In this document: piece after piece, positions 17,480-27,067 of the stretch
Layout: every line of letters starts with the position of its first letter
Numbering within the stretch: the stretch's first letter is position 1
DNA from: Chitinophagales bacterium
Lineage (GTDB): Bacteria; Bacteroidota; Bacteroidia; Chitinophagales; JADIYW01
Direction: 5' to 3'
Length of the DNA: 33,782 nucleotides
NCBI GenBank assembly: GCA_020848475.1
Contig: JADKZZ010000026.1
Location: forward strand, 1-33,782
The notes under the pieces: model-generated
What the model was told of the DNA's origin: nothing
Seen by the model: the letters and a program-made list of their open reading frames with translations, nothing else
Database searches by the model: none
Translations under genes and position numbers: made by a program

Positions 17480-18427
17480 ATGAAACTTGCTTTCTTAATT
17501 AATGGTACAGCATCTGGCGTTAATAAACTTAAATATAAAATTGAGACTACTTTCAAAGAATTTGAACCCAAACTTTTCGTCTCAGAATCAGCTGGTCATA
17601 TTACACAACTCGCACAAACTGCTGTAGCTCGCTCGTATGATACAATTATCATTTGCGGCGGTGATGGCACACTTAACGAAGGCATAAATGGAATTATAAA
17701 TGCATTAAAAATAGGATTAGGCGACACACATGACGCTTATGATTGGGAAAAAATTGCTCAAATAAAAATTGGAATTTTACCTGCTGGAAGTGGTAATGAT
17801 TTTTCAAAAACAGTGATGGTCGGCAAAGATATTGACTATCTTAAAAATCTAATTTTACAAAAGCGCTCACAACTGATAGACATCGGTTGGGTTTCCTTTT
17901 TCAAACCTAATAATGAACCAGCTCATCGTTTCTTCATTAATATTACAGATGTAGGTATGGGCGGCGAAACTGTTTTAAAACTACAAAAAAATAAAATTCC
18001 TGCTTTAGGTGCAAGCTTCAATTATTTTTGGGCGATTACTTCAACGCTTGCTTCTTATGAAAAAGTAAAAATAAAAGCCACAGGCGACAATTTTTTATGG
18101 GAAGGAAAAGCCATTAATTTTGTAGTGGCTAATGGTAGGTATTTTGGAAATGGTCTTGCAGTTGCACCTGATGCATCAGTAACAGATGGCAAATTTGAAA
18201 TTGTAGTTATTGGCGATGTTACTCTTTTAGATTACTTTAAAAATTTAGGAAAAGTAAAAAAAGGAGAAAGAATAACACATCCAGAAGTGCATTATTTCCA
18301 ATTAGAAAAAGTCAGCATAGAATCAGCAGAATCAAGACAAATTTCTATTGATATGGATGGCGAATTTATTGGATATGCACCAATGACACTTATCAACTTA
18401 CATCATAAAATAAATTTCATTTTTTAA
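17480..18427 (+). CDS. Diacylglycerol kinase family / lipid kinase (YegS/DgkB-like)
   Basis: 315 aa. IICGGDGTLNEGINGI, GILPAGSGNDFSKTV, GMGGETVLKL and NGRYFGNGLAVAPDASVTDGKFEIVVI: DAGK catalytic-domain signatures. Confidence 0.9.
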   Translation: MKLAFLINGTASGVNKLKYKIETTFKEFEPKLFVSESAGHITQLAQTAVARSYDTIIICGGDGTLNEGINGIINALKIGLGDTHDAYDWEKIAQIKIGILPAGSGNDFSKTVMVGKDIDYLKNLILQKRSQLIDIGWVSFFKPNNEPAHRFFINITDVGMGGETVLKLQKNKIPALGASFNYFWAITSTLASYEKVKIKATGDNFLWEGKAINFVVANGRYFGNGLAVAPDASVTDGKFEIVVIGDVTLLDYFKNLGKVKKGERITHPEVHYFQLEKVSIESAESRQISIDMDGEFIGYAPMTLINLHHKINFIF

Positions 18428-18447
18428 TTTAATAGCCTCCGTAAAAT

Positions 18448-18479
18448 AAAAATGTCCTGAATTTTTTCAGGACATTTTT
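18448..18479. terminator. Bidirectional rho-independent terminator
   Basis: 14-bp perfect stem AAAAATGTCCTGAA-TTTT-TTCAGGACATTTTT between convergent genes. Confidence 0.88.
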
Positions 18480-18499
18480 CATAAATTATGAAATGCATT

Positions 18500-19537
18500 T
18501 TACCATTTAGGACAAGCAAATTTATGATGATATGGATTACGTTTTCCGCAGCTACCAAATCCTAATCGTTTACCAGTTGCACCTAAAGAGAATGAAAATG
18601 TTAACTGAACATGGAAAAATTGATCATTGTCCTTTTTATCACCACGTTGTTGTCCAATTCCAATAGGTTTTAAGTTACCTGTAACCACGTCTTTTTGACC
18701 TTCGACATAGTTATGCTCGTTTTGAGGATATCTACCCGTATTTACTCTATTTTGCAATACTTGTGCTATTGGCGACATAGAAGAAACATCTTGTGGATTA
18801 ACATAGCTACCACTTACATCATCTAAATAGTCTGTAAATGTTTGGTGATAAACACCTTCTAAAGCAATAGAAAATAATTCTGTTACATTATATTTAATTC
18901 CTAATAATGCCATCAAGTCAAACTGGAAATTGCTATACATTTTTTTATAACCAATGGTCTGACCTTCTGTTCCTAATGGTCTCAATTTTATTTTAGAACC
19001 AATTTTATTACCTGCAGCATCTTGCTCATATGTGTAAGGATTGAAATAAAAGAAACCTAAACCTGCTCCTAAATATGGTGCCCATCTTTCTTTTGAGCCT
19101 TTTGCTTCATTGTGAATATATTTTTTCAAATTCACTTCACCAATCGCTTGAAACTCGAACATGTGTGTTTCAAAATTCAAATTACGTCTTGCACGGAACC
19201 AGCTATCATCAGGGCTTTGACCTGGTGCTGGTGGTCTGCCGTCTGTATTTCTGTCATCAGCCTTTAACATACCATACATCAAATTAGCACGAACAGCAAA
19301 TATTTTATTGACATTATATCTGTAAAATGCAGAAATGCAATAACGAGTCGCTTTAAAATCGACATCTCGTAAAAATGGTGAACCAATTTTATTAGCACCA
19401 CCTAAGTCCGTTAAGGCAAAATTTGGACCAATAGAAAAACCTACATCGTGGCCACTTCCTTCAGCATCATTCGCTTTTGAGTAATCGCATAAAAACAGCA
19501 AGGTAATAAACAGTAAACATGAAATGACTTTCTTCAT
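18500..19537 (-). CDS. Outer-membrane beta-barrel protein (porin-family/DUF6089-like)
   Basis: Signal peptide MKKVISCLLFITLLFLCDYSKA; aromatic-rich beta strands (PYLGAGLGFFYFNPYTY, FFHVQLTFSFSLG). The ORF track starts at 19573, but MKK at 19537 fits a signal peptide. Confidence 0.75.
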   Translation of the reverse strand: MKKVISCLLFITLLFLCDYSKANDAEGSGHDVGFSIGPNFALTDLGGANKIGSPFLRDVDFKATRYCISAFYRYNVNKIFAVRANLMYGMLKADDRNTDGRPPAPGQSPDDSWFRARRNLNFETHMFEFQAIGEVNLKKYIHNEAKGSKERWAPYLGAGLGFFYFNPYTYEQDAAGNKIGSKIKLRPLGTEGQTIGYKKMYSNFQFDLMALLGIKYNVTELFSIALEGVYHQTFTDYLDDVSGSYVNPQDVSSMSPIAQVLQNRVNTGRYPQNEHNYVEGQKDVVTGNLKPIGIGQQRGDKKDNDQFFHVQLTFSFSLGATGKRLGFGSCGKRNPYHHKFACPKW

Positions 19538-19580
19538 CGGGTTAGTTTTAGTTATTATCGGTAAAAATACCAAAAAAAAA

Positions 19581-20222
19581 TTATTTATCCATTATTTTTC
19601 TTCCAATTTTAGCACAAATCATACAATTCTGAACATTATGGCCTCGTGCTGTACAATACTCGCGACCATAATAAATAATTTGCAAGTGTAATTTGTTCCA
19701 TAGCTCCTCGCGAAATACACGTTTTAAATCCTTTTCTGTTTGCTCCACATTTTTTCCAGAACTCAAATTCCATCTGTATGCCAATCTATGTATATGTGTG
19801 TCAACAGGAAATGCAGGCACTCCAAATGCTTGACTCATAACAACACTTGCCGTTTTATGACCTACGCCTGGAAGTCGCTCTAAATCAGTAAACGTTGAAG
19901 GCACATTTCCATTGTATTCTGTAATTAAAATACTTGACAAATCAGATATTGCTTGTGATTTTTTTGGAGACAAGCCACATGGACGAATGATTGATTTGAT
20001 ATCTTCTACTGGAATTTTCGACATATCATACGGATTATCAGCCAACGTAAACAAAGCTGGTGTCACCTGATTCACTCTTACATCTGTACATTGTGCAGAC
20101 AATAAAACGGCAATTAATAGCGTATATGCATCTTTATGATCTAATGGAATCGGCGGATTCGGATACAATGCATCTAGGGTTTTTACTATATATTCTGCTT
20201 TTTCTTTTTTGGTCACGTTCAA
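19581..20222 (-). CDS. nth: Endonuclease III
   Basis: 213 aa. LLSAQCTDVRVNQVTPALF, LPGVGHKTASVVMSQAFGVPAFPVDTHIHRLAYRWNLS, and C-terminal cysteines C..RGHNVQNCMIC. Confidence 0.95.
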   Translation of the reverse strand: MNVTKKEKAEYIVKTLDALYPNPPIPLDHKDAYTLLIAVLLSAQCTDVRVNQVTPALFTLADNPYDMSKIPVEDIKSIIRPCGLSPKKSQAISDLSSILITEYNGNVPSTFTDLERLPGVGHKTASVVMSQAFGVPAFPVDTHIHRLAYRWNLSSGKNVEQTEKDLKRVFREELWNKLHLQIIYYGREYCTARGHNVQNCMICAKIGRKIMDK

Positions 20223-20265
20223 AAATAAGAATTAGAATAGTATATTCGGTTCCAAAAATTCCACA

Positions 20266-20742
20266 ATGGTTGAAATCTATACAGATGGTGCAGCAAGAGG
20301 CAATCCTGGTCCAGGTGGCTATGGTGTAGTCATGCTGGCTGCTGGCCATAGAAAAGAAATTTCCAAAGGCTATCGATTAACTACAAACAACAGAATGGAA
20401 TTAATGGCTGTTATCGTTGGATTGGAAGCATTGAAAAAACAAGATTTAGATATTACAATTTATTCCGATTCAAAATATGTGGTAGAATCTGTTGAACAAG
20501 GATGGGTTTTTCAGTGGGACAGAAAAGAAGATTTTGCCAAGAAAAAAAATCGAGATTTATGGAAACGGTTTCTGAAATTGTATGCATACCAAAACATTCG
20601 ATTTGTTTGGGTAAAAGGTCACTCTAGCAATATAGAAAACAATAGGTGCGATATCTTGGCAACAGAGGCTGCAGATGGTTTTGAACTCGATGTTGATGAA
20701 GCTTATGAAAGAGAAATTAATAACAAAAAAGGACTGTTTTAG
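20266..20742 (+). CDS. rnhA: Ribonuclease HI
   Basis: 158 aa. EIYTDGAARGNPGPGGYGVV, TNNRMELMAVIVGLEAL, IYSDSKYVVESV and VKGHSSNIENNRCDILA motifs. Confidence 0.95.
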   Translation: MVEIYTDGAARGNPGPGGYGVVMLAAGHRKEISKGYRLTTNNRMELMAVIVGLEALKKQDLDITIYSDSKYVVESVEQGWVFQWDRKEDFAKKKNRDLWKRFLKLYAYQNIRFVWVKGHSSNIENNRCDILATEAADGFELDVDEAYEREINNKKGLF

Positions 20743-20744
20743 CA

Positions 20745-21488
20745 GTGCCAATTGAAGTTTATATCATTTCTATTATCTTTTTAGGTTCGCTAATATATAG
20801 TACGTTTGGATTTGGTGATGCGCTTTTCAGTATGCCTTTTCTAACATTAATTATTGGCATAAAAACAGCAACACCATTAATGACAATGAATGGCACTACT
20901 TTAGCACTTGTATTATTTATAAAACACAGAAATGACATTCAGTGGCGCGCTGCCTTGAAGTTATTGCTTGCCTCTGTTTGTGGTATTCCGTTTGGCATTT
21001 ATTTTCTAAAATATGGAAATGAAAATATCATAAAGATTATTCTAGGCCTTATTATTACTAGTGTTTCTGTATATAATTTGTATATAAAAAAAGATGCCAT
21101 TACACAAATAATTCCATCATTTTCTGTATATTTTTTTGGATTTATAGCAGGCATTTTAGGTGGCGCATTTAATACAGGTGGTCCAGCTGTGGCTATCTAC
21201 GGAACTTTAAGTGGTTGGACACAATTACAATTTGTGAGCACGCTACAAGGCTACTTTTTGCCAAATGATGTTTTTATTTTAATTGGGCAATTAAGCGCAG
21301 GATTATTAAACAAAACAGTAGTGTATTATTACTTAATTTGTTTGCCTTTTTTATTATTAGCAACACTTATTGGAAATAAAATTCGCAAGATGATACCAAC
21401 AACAAAATTTAATCGTTATTTATTTGGTATTTTAATGTGTGTTGGCCTAGTATTTCTTTTGCGAGCATTGTTGCAATTACAAGCCTAA
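20745..21488 (+). CDS. TauE/SafE-family sulfite exporter-like permease
   Basis: 247 aa, multi-TM, FGFGDALFSMPFL...GFIAGILGGAFNTGGPAVAIYG motif. GTG start 2 nt after the rnhA stop. Confidence 0.82.
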   Translation: MPIEVYIISIIFLGSLIYSTFGFGDALFSMPFLTLIIGIKTATPLMTMNGTTLALVLFIKHRNDIQWRAALKLLLASVCGIPFGIYFLKYGNENIIKIILGLIITSVSVYNLYIKKDAITQIIPSFSVYFFGFIAGILGGAFNTGGPAVAIYGTLSGWTQLQFVSTLQGYFLPNDVFILIGQLSAGLLNKTVVYYYLICLPFLLLATLIGNKIRKMIPTTKFNRYLFGILMCVGLVFLLRALLQLQA

Positions 21489-21824
21489 AGCACCATGCTT
21501 AATGCCATTTTCTACAATTTCGACTTGGTTTAAGTCTTCGCCCAACAAAAAGCCTTGCAAATGAAAAACAATACTTTTGATGCCATTTTGTTGACGTACT
21601 TTTATGCTCACCTTTTTATCAAATGGCGAAAACAAGGAAAATTTTATTTTTTCGCCATTTTTCACTGCTTTAATTTCTCGTTTCATAAACTCAGATTCAA
21701 CACGAATCGTTTCTATTGAATAACCTGAATGATTGTAAATAACCATTTTGTGACTGGCATATAGATAAGCACCAATCAAGATCATTAAAACAAAAAGAAA
21801 AATATAAGTAGAGCGTGTTCGCAT
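21477..21824 (-). CDS. Hypothetical protein with one N-terminal TM helix
   Basis: 115 aa; TYIFLFVLMILIGAYLYA. Its 3' end overlaps the TauE gene by 12 bp, tail-to-tail. Confidence 0.6.
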   Translation of the reverse strand: MRTRSTYIFLFVLMILIGAYLYASHKMVIYNHSGYSIETIRVESEFMKREIKAVKNGEKIKFSLFSPFDKKVSIKVRQQNGIKSIVFHLQGFLLGEDLNQVEIVENGIKHGALGL

Positions 21825-21890
21825 AAGACAAATTAGCTTACAAAATTATTAAAATAATTATAATTTAGCAAATGGAAACACCACAGTAAT

Positions 21891-23498
21891 ATGCCAAAAA
21901 ATGATTATGTATATGAATTAATTCAGTCTTTAAATAAATCTGAAAAAAGATATTTTAAACTCTATTTTGCCACAGCAACTAAAACGCCTAAACATGTTTT
22001 ATTATTCTCCATCTTAGAAAAAGAATCGCAATATGATGAAAAGAAAATAAGGCAAAAGTTGACTGATGAATATTTAAAAAAGAATTTTGCAGAAACAAAA
22101 TATTATCTATACCAACAAATTCTAAAAGTATTAAAAGATTATAGAACAGAAAATTCTGTTGACACTATACTCATCGAAAAGACGCAAAATATTGAAATCT
22201 TACTGCAAAAAGCTTTATTTGAACAAGCTATAAATGAGTTGGAAAAAGCAAAAAAAATGGCTTTTGAACATGAGCGATTTGAATTTTTAACCTTGCTTCT
22301 ATCCTATCAAAATAAAATTATTGTATCCACCAGATTGCAAGGATATAACAATATCGATTTGGAAAATTTTTGGCATGAAAAAGAAAATGTATTTAAGAAT
22401 TTTATAGACACGCAAACTGCTCGACATAAAGTCATGCAGTTATTAGAATCCAAAAACAGAATCGGATATATTAAAACTAACAAAGACAAACAATTCTACG
22501 AAACTATAAAAGGTGAAATCGATAATTTGTTAAACAATGCTGATTGCACAATTGCTAAAATCTATGCAATAGAAAGTTTAGTATTCTATTACAATCATAC
22601 AGATGATAAGAAATTACAAAATTTTTATTGCAAAAAACTAATTGAATTACACACACATAATCCATCAATTAATGCAAGTAATCCTTACCAATTGCCATCT
22701 GCCATACATAATTTATGTTTGAGCGAAATCAATTTATTAAGTTTCTCAGAAGCGTTAAAATGGATTGACATTCAAAAAAAATATTTAGAAATAATACACA
22801 ACGATATTGAAATAAAATATAAAGTAGAATGGAGTTTGGCGTCGCTACAATCCTACTTATATAATGTTTCTGGTCGTTTCCAAGAAGGTAAAACTGTCGT
22901 AAAAGACATTATTTATTGGATAGAAAACACAGAGCAAATCGACTCACGCAGTAAATGGATTTTTTATGGCAACTGTGCTGAAATTGTTTTAGGTGCTAAA
23001 GACTACAAGCAATTTTTTTATTGTATGCGCAAAATACGTGAACATTGGGTGCACATCGATGATTACAATAAAATAAATTATACAATATTACAAATTTTAG
23101 CGCACTTAGATGAACATGAAATTGACGCTGTCATCTATTTACAAAATGCACTTGAAAAAGAAATTGCCAGTGTACGCAAAGGAAATTCTACAAAAATTGA
23201 AACCGCATTATTGCAATTATTCCAATCAATCAAAGAATCTAAAAAAAACACTTCTTTAACAAAAATATTACAAGCAGCAAAACAAGCATTATTTGAAAAT
23301 GAACATGAAATGCAAATGGGAGAATTTGAATATGCACTCTGGATAGAACAAATGCTCAACAAAAATTCGTATGAAAATTTAGTACGAGAAAAACGCAGTC
23401 TGCAAGCCAAAGACTTCGAGCAATATTGGAATGATGATTACAAGATACAAGTAAATATCAACGATTTTCGTAAAACTTTGCCAAAACGTATTCGATAA
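21891..23498 (+). CDS. Hypothetical alpha-helical-repeat (TPR-like) protein
   Basis: 535 aa, complete, strongly helical, charged, aromatic-rich repeats. No specific family recognised. Confidence 0.65.
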   Translation: MPKNDYVYELIQSLNKSEKRYFKLYFATATKTPKHVLLFSILEKESQYDEKKIRQKLTDEYLKKNFAETKYYLYQQILKVLKDYRTENSVDTILIEKTQNIEILLQKALFEQAINELEKAKKMAFEHERFEFLTLLLSYQNKIIVSTRLQGYNNIDLENFWHEKENVFKNFIDTQTARHKVMQLLESKNRIGYIKTNKDKQFYETIKGEIDNLLNNADCTIAKIYAIESLVFYYNHTDDKKLQNFYCKKLIELHTHNPSINASNPYQLPSAIHNLCLSEINLLSFSEALKWIDIQKKYLEIIHNDIEIKYKVEWSLASLQSYLYNVSGRFQEGKTVVKDIIYWIENTEQIDSRSKWIFYGNCAEIVLGAKDYKQFFYCMRKIREHWVHIDDYNKINYTILQILAHLDEHEIDAVIYLQNALEKEIASVRKGNSTKIETALLQLFQSIKESKKNTSLTKILQAAKQALFENEHEMQMGEFEYALWIEQMLNKNSYENLVREKRSLQAKDFEQYWNDDYKIQVNINDFRKTLPKRIR

Positions 23499-23504
23499 AA
23501 ATGT

Positions 23505-23530
23505 TAGAGACGACATTGCTGTCGTCTCTA
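23505..23530. repeat. Palindromic GAGACG-type intergenic hairpin / terminator
   Basis: 11-bp perfect stem TAGAGACGACA-TTGC-TGTCGTCTCTA, 7 nt after the 21891..23498 stop. Poor T-tail. Confidence 0.65.
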
Positions 23531-23677
23531 TAATAAATTAACTAACCAGTCTTTATGAAATAAAATCAAGTAGTTGTTTCACAACAGCTTTTCATAGTTT
23601 TATGATTTCATTCACCTTTCAAAACTATATCTTAATATCATAAAGTAATATTATAGTTAGTATTTGGACGATTTGAA

Positions 23678-23689
23678 TGAGTAAACGGT
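23678..23689 (+). promoter_or_regulatory. Third copy of TGAGTAAACGGT, upstream of the PLP-enzyme promoter
   Basis: Exact 12-bp match to the copies at 580 and 600; about 6 nt upstream of a candidate -33 TTG. Confidence 0.5.
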
Positions 23690-23695
23690 AAAAAA

Positions 23696-23726
23696 TTGTT
23701 TGTTTTTATAATATTCTTTACATTTG
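23696..23726 (+). promoter_or_regulatory. Candidate Bacteroidota promoter TTG-N20-TACATTTG
   Basis: TTG at 23696-23698 and TACATTTG (TAnnTTTG) at 23719-23726, 3 nt before ATG 23730. Confidence 0.55.
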
Positions 23727-23729
23727 AGC

Positions 23730-24953
23730 ATGAACAACAATAGTAATTTCAAGAAAGGATTTCATTCTATTTGTGTAAAGGATCCTTTAATTGATGGACT
23801 TTCAGCGCACATACCACCAATATATGCCACCTCAACATTTGCCTATGAAAATTTAGAAGCAGCTTTCGATTTTTTCAAAAGTGGCGGTAAAAATAAAGAT
23901 GTGTACACCTATTCTCGCTTAGGCAATCCAACTGTAAGATTTGTGGCCGATAAAATTGCTGCATTAGAAGCATTTGGATTGGACGATATATCTGTTTTTG
24001 GCTTGTTATTTTCATCAGGTATGGCTGCCATTTCTGCAGGAATTCTATCGTTTGTAAAAGCTGGCGATAAAATCATTACACAAGGTAATTTATATGGCAC
24101 AACAAACGAGCTCATGGTTTCTTTTTTGAAAGATTATGGCATCGAAACAATTTATGCCGATTTTACAGATTTAAATTTTGTTGAAGATGCAATCATCAAC
24201 GATGAAAAAATTAAATTAATGTATATAGAAACACCAGCAAATCCTACATTAGCTTGTTATAATATTGATGGCTTAGCAGCAATCGCTCAAAATTTAGGCG
24301 TCAAAACTATTGTCGATAATACATTTGCCACGCCATACGTGCAACAACCATTAAAATATGGAATTGACATGGTGGTACATTCTTCCACCAAATTTCTAAA
24401 TGGACATGGCACAGCTACTACAGGCGTATTAATTGGTGTGGAAGATGGAGAATTATTTAAAAGAGCCTACGGAATTCAAAAAATGATTGGTGCTGTTTGT
24501 TCTCCTTTCGATGCATTTTTATTAAATAATGGCGTTAAAACATTGGCATTACGCATGGAGCAACATCAAAAAAATGCTATGCATTTAGCTCGTTTTTTAA
24601 GCCAGCGACTTGAAGTAGAAAAAGTCAATTACTTAGGACTGGAAACACATGAGAATCACGAATTAGCGAAAGCACAAATGAATGGTTTTACAGGAATGCT
24701 TAGCTTTGAGCTTAAAGGTGGTTTAGACGCAGGTATGAATTTTATGCGAGGCATTACATTTTGCACACTCACAGCAACACTTGGCACTGCTGATACTTTG
24801 GTGACACACTCTGCATCAACAAGTCATGTAAATGTACCGCGAGAACAAAGATATCAATATGGCATTACTGACGGTTTAATACGTGTTTCAGTCGGCTTGG
24901 AAAACATCGAAGATGTTATCGCAGATTTCGAAAATGCGTTTAAAAATATATAA
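23730..24953 (+). CDS. Cys/Met metabolism PLP-dependent enzyme (O-acetylhomoserine sulfhydrylase / methionine gamma-lyase type)
   Basis: YTYSRLGNPTVRFVADKIAALE, FSSGMAAISAGI, YIETPANPTL, VDNTFATPYVQQPLKYGIDMVVHSSTKFLNGHGT and RVSVGLENIEDVIADFE. The ORF-track start 23724 is a TTG; ATG 23730 is preferred. Confidence 0.88.
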   Translation: MNNNSNFKKGFHSICVKDPLIDGLSAHIPPIYATSTFAYENLEAAFDFFKSGGKNKDVYTYSRLGNPTVRFVADKIAALEAFGLDDISVFGLLFSSGMAAISAGILSFVKAGDKIITQGNLYGTTNELMVSFLKDYGIETIYADFTDLNFVEDAIINDEKIKLMYIETPANPTLACYNIDGLAAIAQNLGVKTIVDNTFATPYVQQPLKYGIDMVVHSSTKFLNGHGTATTGVLIGVEDGELFKRAYGIQKMIGAVCSPFDAFLLNNGVKTLALRMEQHQKNAMHLARFLSQRLEVEKVNYLGLETHENHELAKAQMNGFTGMLSFELKGGLDAGMNFMRGITFCTLTATLGTADTLVTHSASTSHVNVPREQRYQYGITDGLIRVSVGLENIEDVIADFENAFKNI

Positions 24954-24969
24954 GCTAATATCTGTCAAC

Positions 24970-26991
24970 TTATATCAACAACTTATTGCTTTTTGAAGTT
25001 ACTAACTCAAAGTCTATTGTTTTCTTTTCAATGTCAACAGCTGTAAGTTTTACTTCAACAGCATCGCCAAGCTGATATGTTTTGTCGTATCGCTTGCCTA
25101 TCATTCTCATTTTTCGTTCATCAAAAATATAGATATCATCGCGCATCGTTTCTGTGCGTACTAATCCTTCGCAATTGTATTGTGGCAACTCTACATAAAT
25201 TCCCCAATTTTTTACGCCTGAAATCACACCTTCAAAATGTTCACCAATTCTATCCAACATAAACTCCGCCATTTTATATTTAACAGATGCACGTTCTGCA
25301 TCAGCCGCAGCGCGTTCGCGTTCGCTACTGTGTTTACATTGATATTCGATTTCATCAACAGTAGGTAATTTTTTATCATTTAAAATCTTGTCTAATAAAC
25401 GATGCACCATTACATCAGGATATCGTCGAATTGGCGAAGTAAAATGTGTATAATATTCAAAACCTAAACCATAATGTCCGATATTATTGCTTGTATATAT
25501 GGCTTTTGCCATGCATCGGATTGCTAATTGTTGCAGCACAGCTTGTTCTGGCTTTCCTTCAATTTCTTTCATTAAACGATTCAGTTCCCGTGCAATTTGC
25601 TTTGGATTATCAAATTGAATTTTATATCCAAATTTTTGTGCAAATAATTGAAAATCGATTAACTTTTCTTCATTCGGCAAATCATGTACACGATACACAA
25701 ATGGAATTTTTCCATTTTTATTACGCTCTTTTCCAATATACGTCGCAACTGCTTTATTTGCCAGCAACATAAAATCTTCAATTAGCAAATGCGCGTCTTT
25801 ACGCTCTTTCACATACACGCCAATTGGCTTGCCATTGTCATCTAATTTGAATTTGGTTTCTGGCGCTTCAAAACCAATAGAGCCATGCTTGAACCGCTCG
25901 CGACGTAAGATATGCGCCAAAGTATTTAATTGCAATAATTCATCTTTAAAAACACCGTCATTGCCTTCTAAAATTTCTTGTGCTTCTTCATACGTAAATC
26001 TTTTTTGTGAATGAATTAGCGTTCTGCCAAACCAAATATCTTTTACATTGGCTTTATCATCTAATTGAAAAACAGCAGCATAGCAACATTTATCTTCATT
26101 CGGTCGCAAAGAGCAAATAATATTGGACAAACGCTCTGGAAACATAGGCGCTACTCTATCAACTAAATAAACTGAAGTAGCGCGTTTAAATGCTTCTTTT
26201 TCCATGGCTGCATGCTCTTTTACATAATGAGATACATCGGCAATATGTACGCCTACTTCGTGCAAGCCATTTTCTAATTTTCTATAGGACAATGCGTCGT
26301 CAAAATCTTTGGCATCTGCTGGATCGATAGTAAATGTTGGAATTGTGCTGAAATCTCTGCGTTTTTGCTTTTCTTCTTTGCTGACTTTAAATTCTAAAGC
26401 ATCAGCTTCTTCTAATACAGCACGTGGAAAAGAAGTAAAAAAACCATTTTCGACCAATATGGATTTCATCTCCACATCATTGCTGCCGGCATTGCCCAAT
26501 ATTTCTGTGATGTGACCAATAGGATTCTTATCTTTTTCGCGCCATTCCACAAATTCGACGACAACTTTATCTCTATGTTTTGCTTTTTGTGAGCGTGCTT
26601 CTGGTACATAAAAATCTGATTTGATGCCTGTGTTATCTGGCACTACAAAACAAGTTTCATTTATACGTTCGACAACACCTATAAAATGAGTTCTACTTCG
26701 TTTGATAATTTCGGTTACAATACCTTCAGGTCTCGTTGATGTAGGCTTATGTAAGCGCATTACTTTTACAGTATCACCATCAAATGCACGGTTTGTATTT
26801 TTTCTATGTATGAAAAAATCTTTCTTTTTTCCTTCAATAAGCACGAATGCATCTCCACTTCGAGCCACATCAATAACACCTATCATTTCTTCACCAACAG
26901 TAAAAGCATTATGATTAACTTTCGTATCTTTTTTGTTGCGTTTATGACTACTTCCTTGTTTGTCTTTATTTATTTTCTTCTTTTTTGACAT
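24970..26991 (-). CDS. rnr: Ribonuclease R
   Basis: RNB domain FTIDPADAKDFDDALSYR, HIADVSHYV, RATSVYLVDRVAPMFPERLSN, HYGLGFEYYTHFTSPIRRYPDVMVHRLL; C-terminal S1 domain FEGVISGVKNWGIYVEL. The start at MSKKKK (26991) is preferred over 27012. Confidence 0.93.
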   Translation of the reverse strand: MSKKKKINKDKQGSSHKRNKKDTKVNHNAFTVGEEMIGVIDVARSGDAFVLIEGKKKDFFIHRKNTNRAFDGDTVKVMRLHKPTSTRPEGIVTEIIKRSRTHFIGVVERINETCFVVPDNTGIKSDFYVPEARSQKAKHRDKVVVEFVEWREKDKNPIGHITEILGNAGSNDVEMKSILVENGFFTSFPRAVLEEADALEFKVSKEEKQKRRDFSTIPTFTIDPADAKDFDDALSYRKLENGLHEVGVHIADVSHYVKEHAAMEKEAFKRATSVYLVDRVAPMFPERLSNIICSLRPNEDKCCYAAVFQLDDKANVKDIWFGRTLIHSQKRFTYEEAQEILEGNDGVFKDELLQLNTLAHILRRERFKHGSIGFEAPETKFKLDDNGKPIGVYVKERKDAHLLIEDFMLLANKAVATYIGKERNKNGKIPFVYRVHDLPNEEKLIDFQLFAQKFGYKIQFDNPKQIARELNRLMKEIEGKPEQAVLQQLAIRCMAKAIYTSNNIGHYGLGFEYYTHFTSPIRRYPDVMVHRLLDKILNDKKLPTVDEIEYQCKHSSERERAAADAERASVKYKMAEFMLDRIGEHFEGVISGVKNWGIYVELPQYNCEGLVRTETMRDDIYIFDERKMRMIGKRYDKTYQLGDAVEVKLTAVDIEKKTIDFELVTSKSNKLLI

Positions 26992-27067
26992 GCAATAAAA
27001 GTAGCATTTCAAAATATACTACACAACAATAAGTTATGTACAATCATCTCACAACGATAAAATACTC

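Noticed and set aside
18448-18479. Perfect 14-bp hairpin as a possible novel element
   Set aside because: Flanked by A/T runs between convergent genes: an ordinary bidirectional intrinsic terminator.
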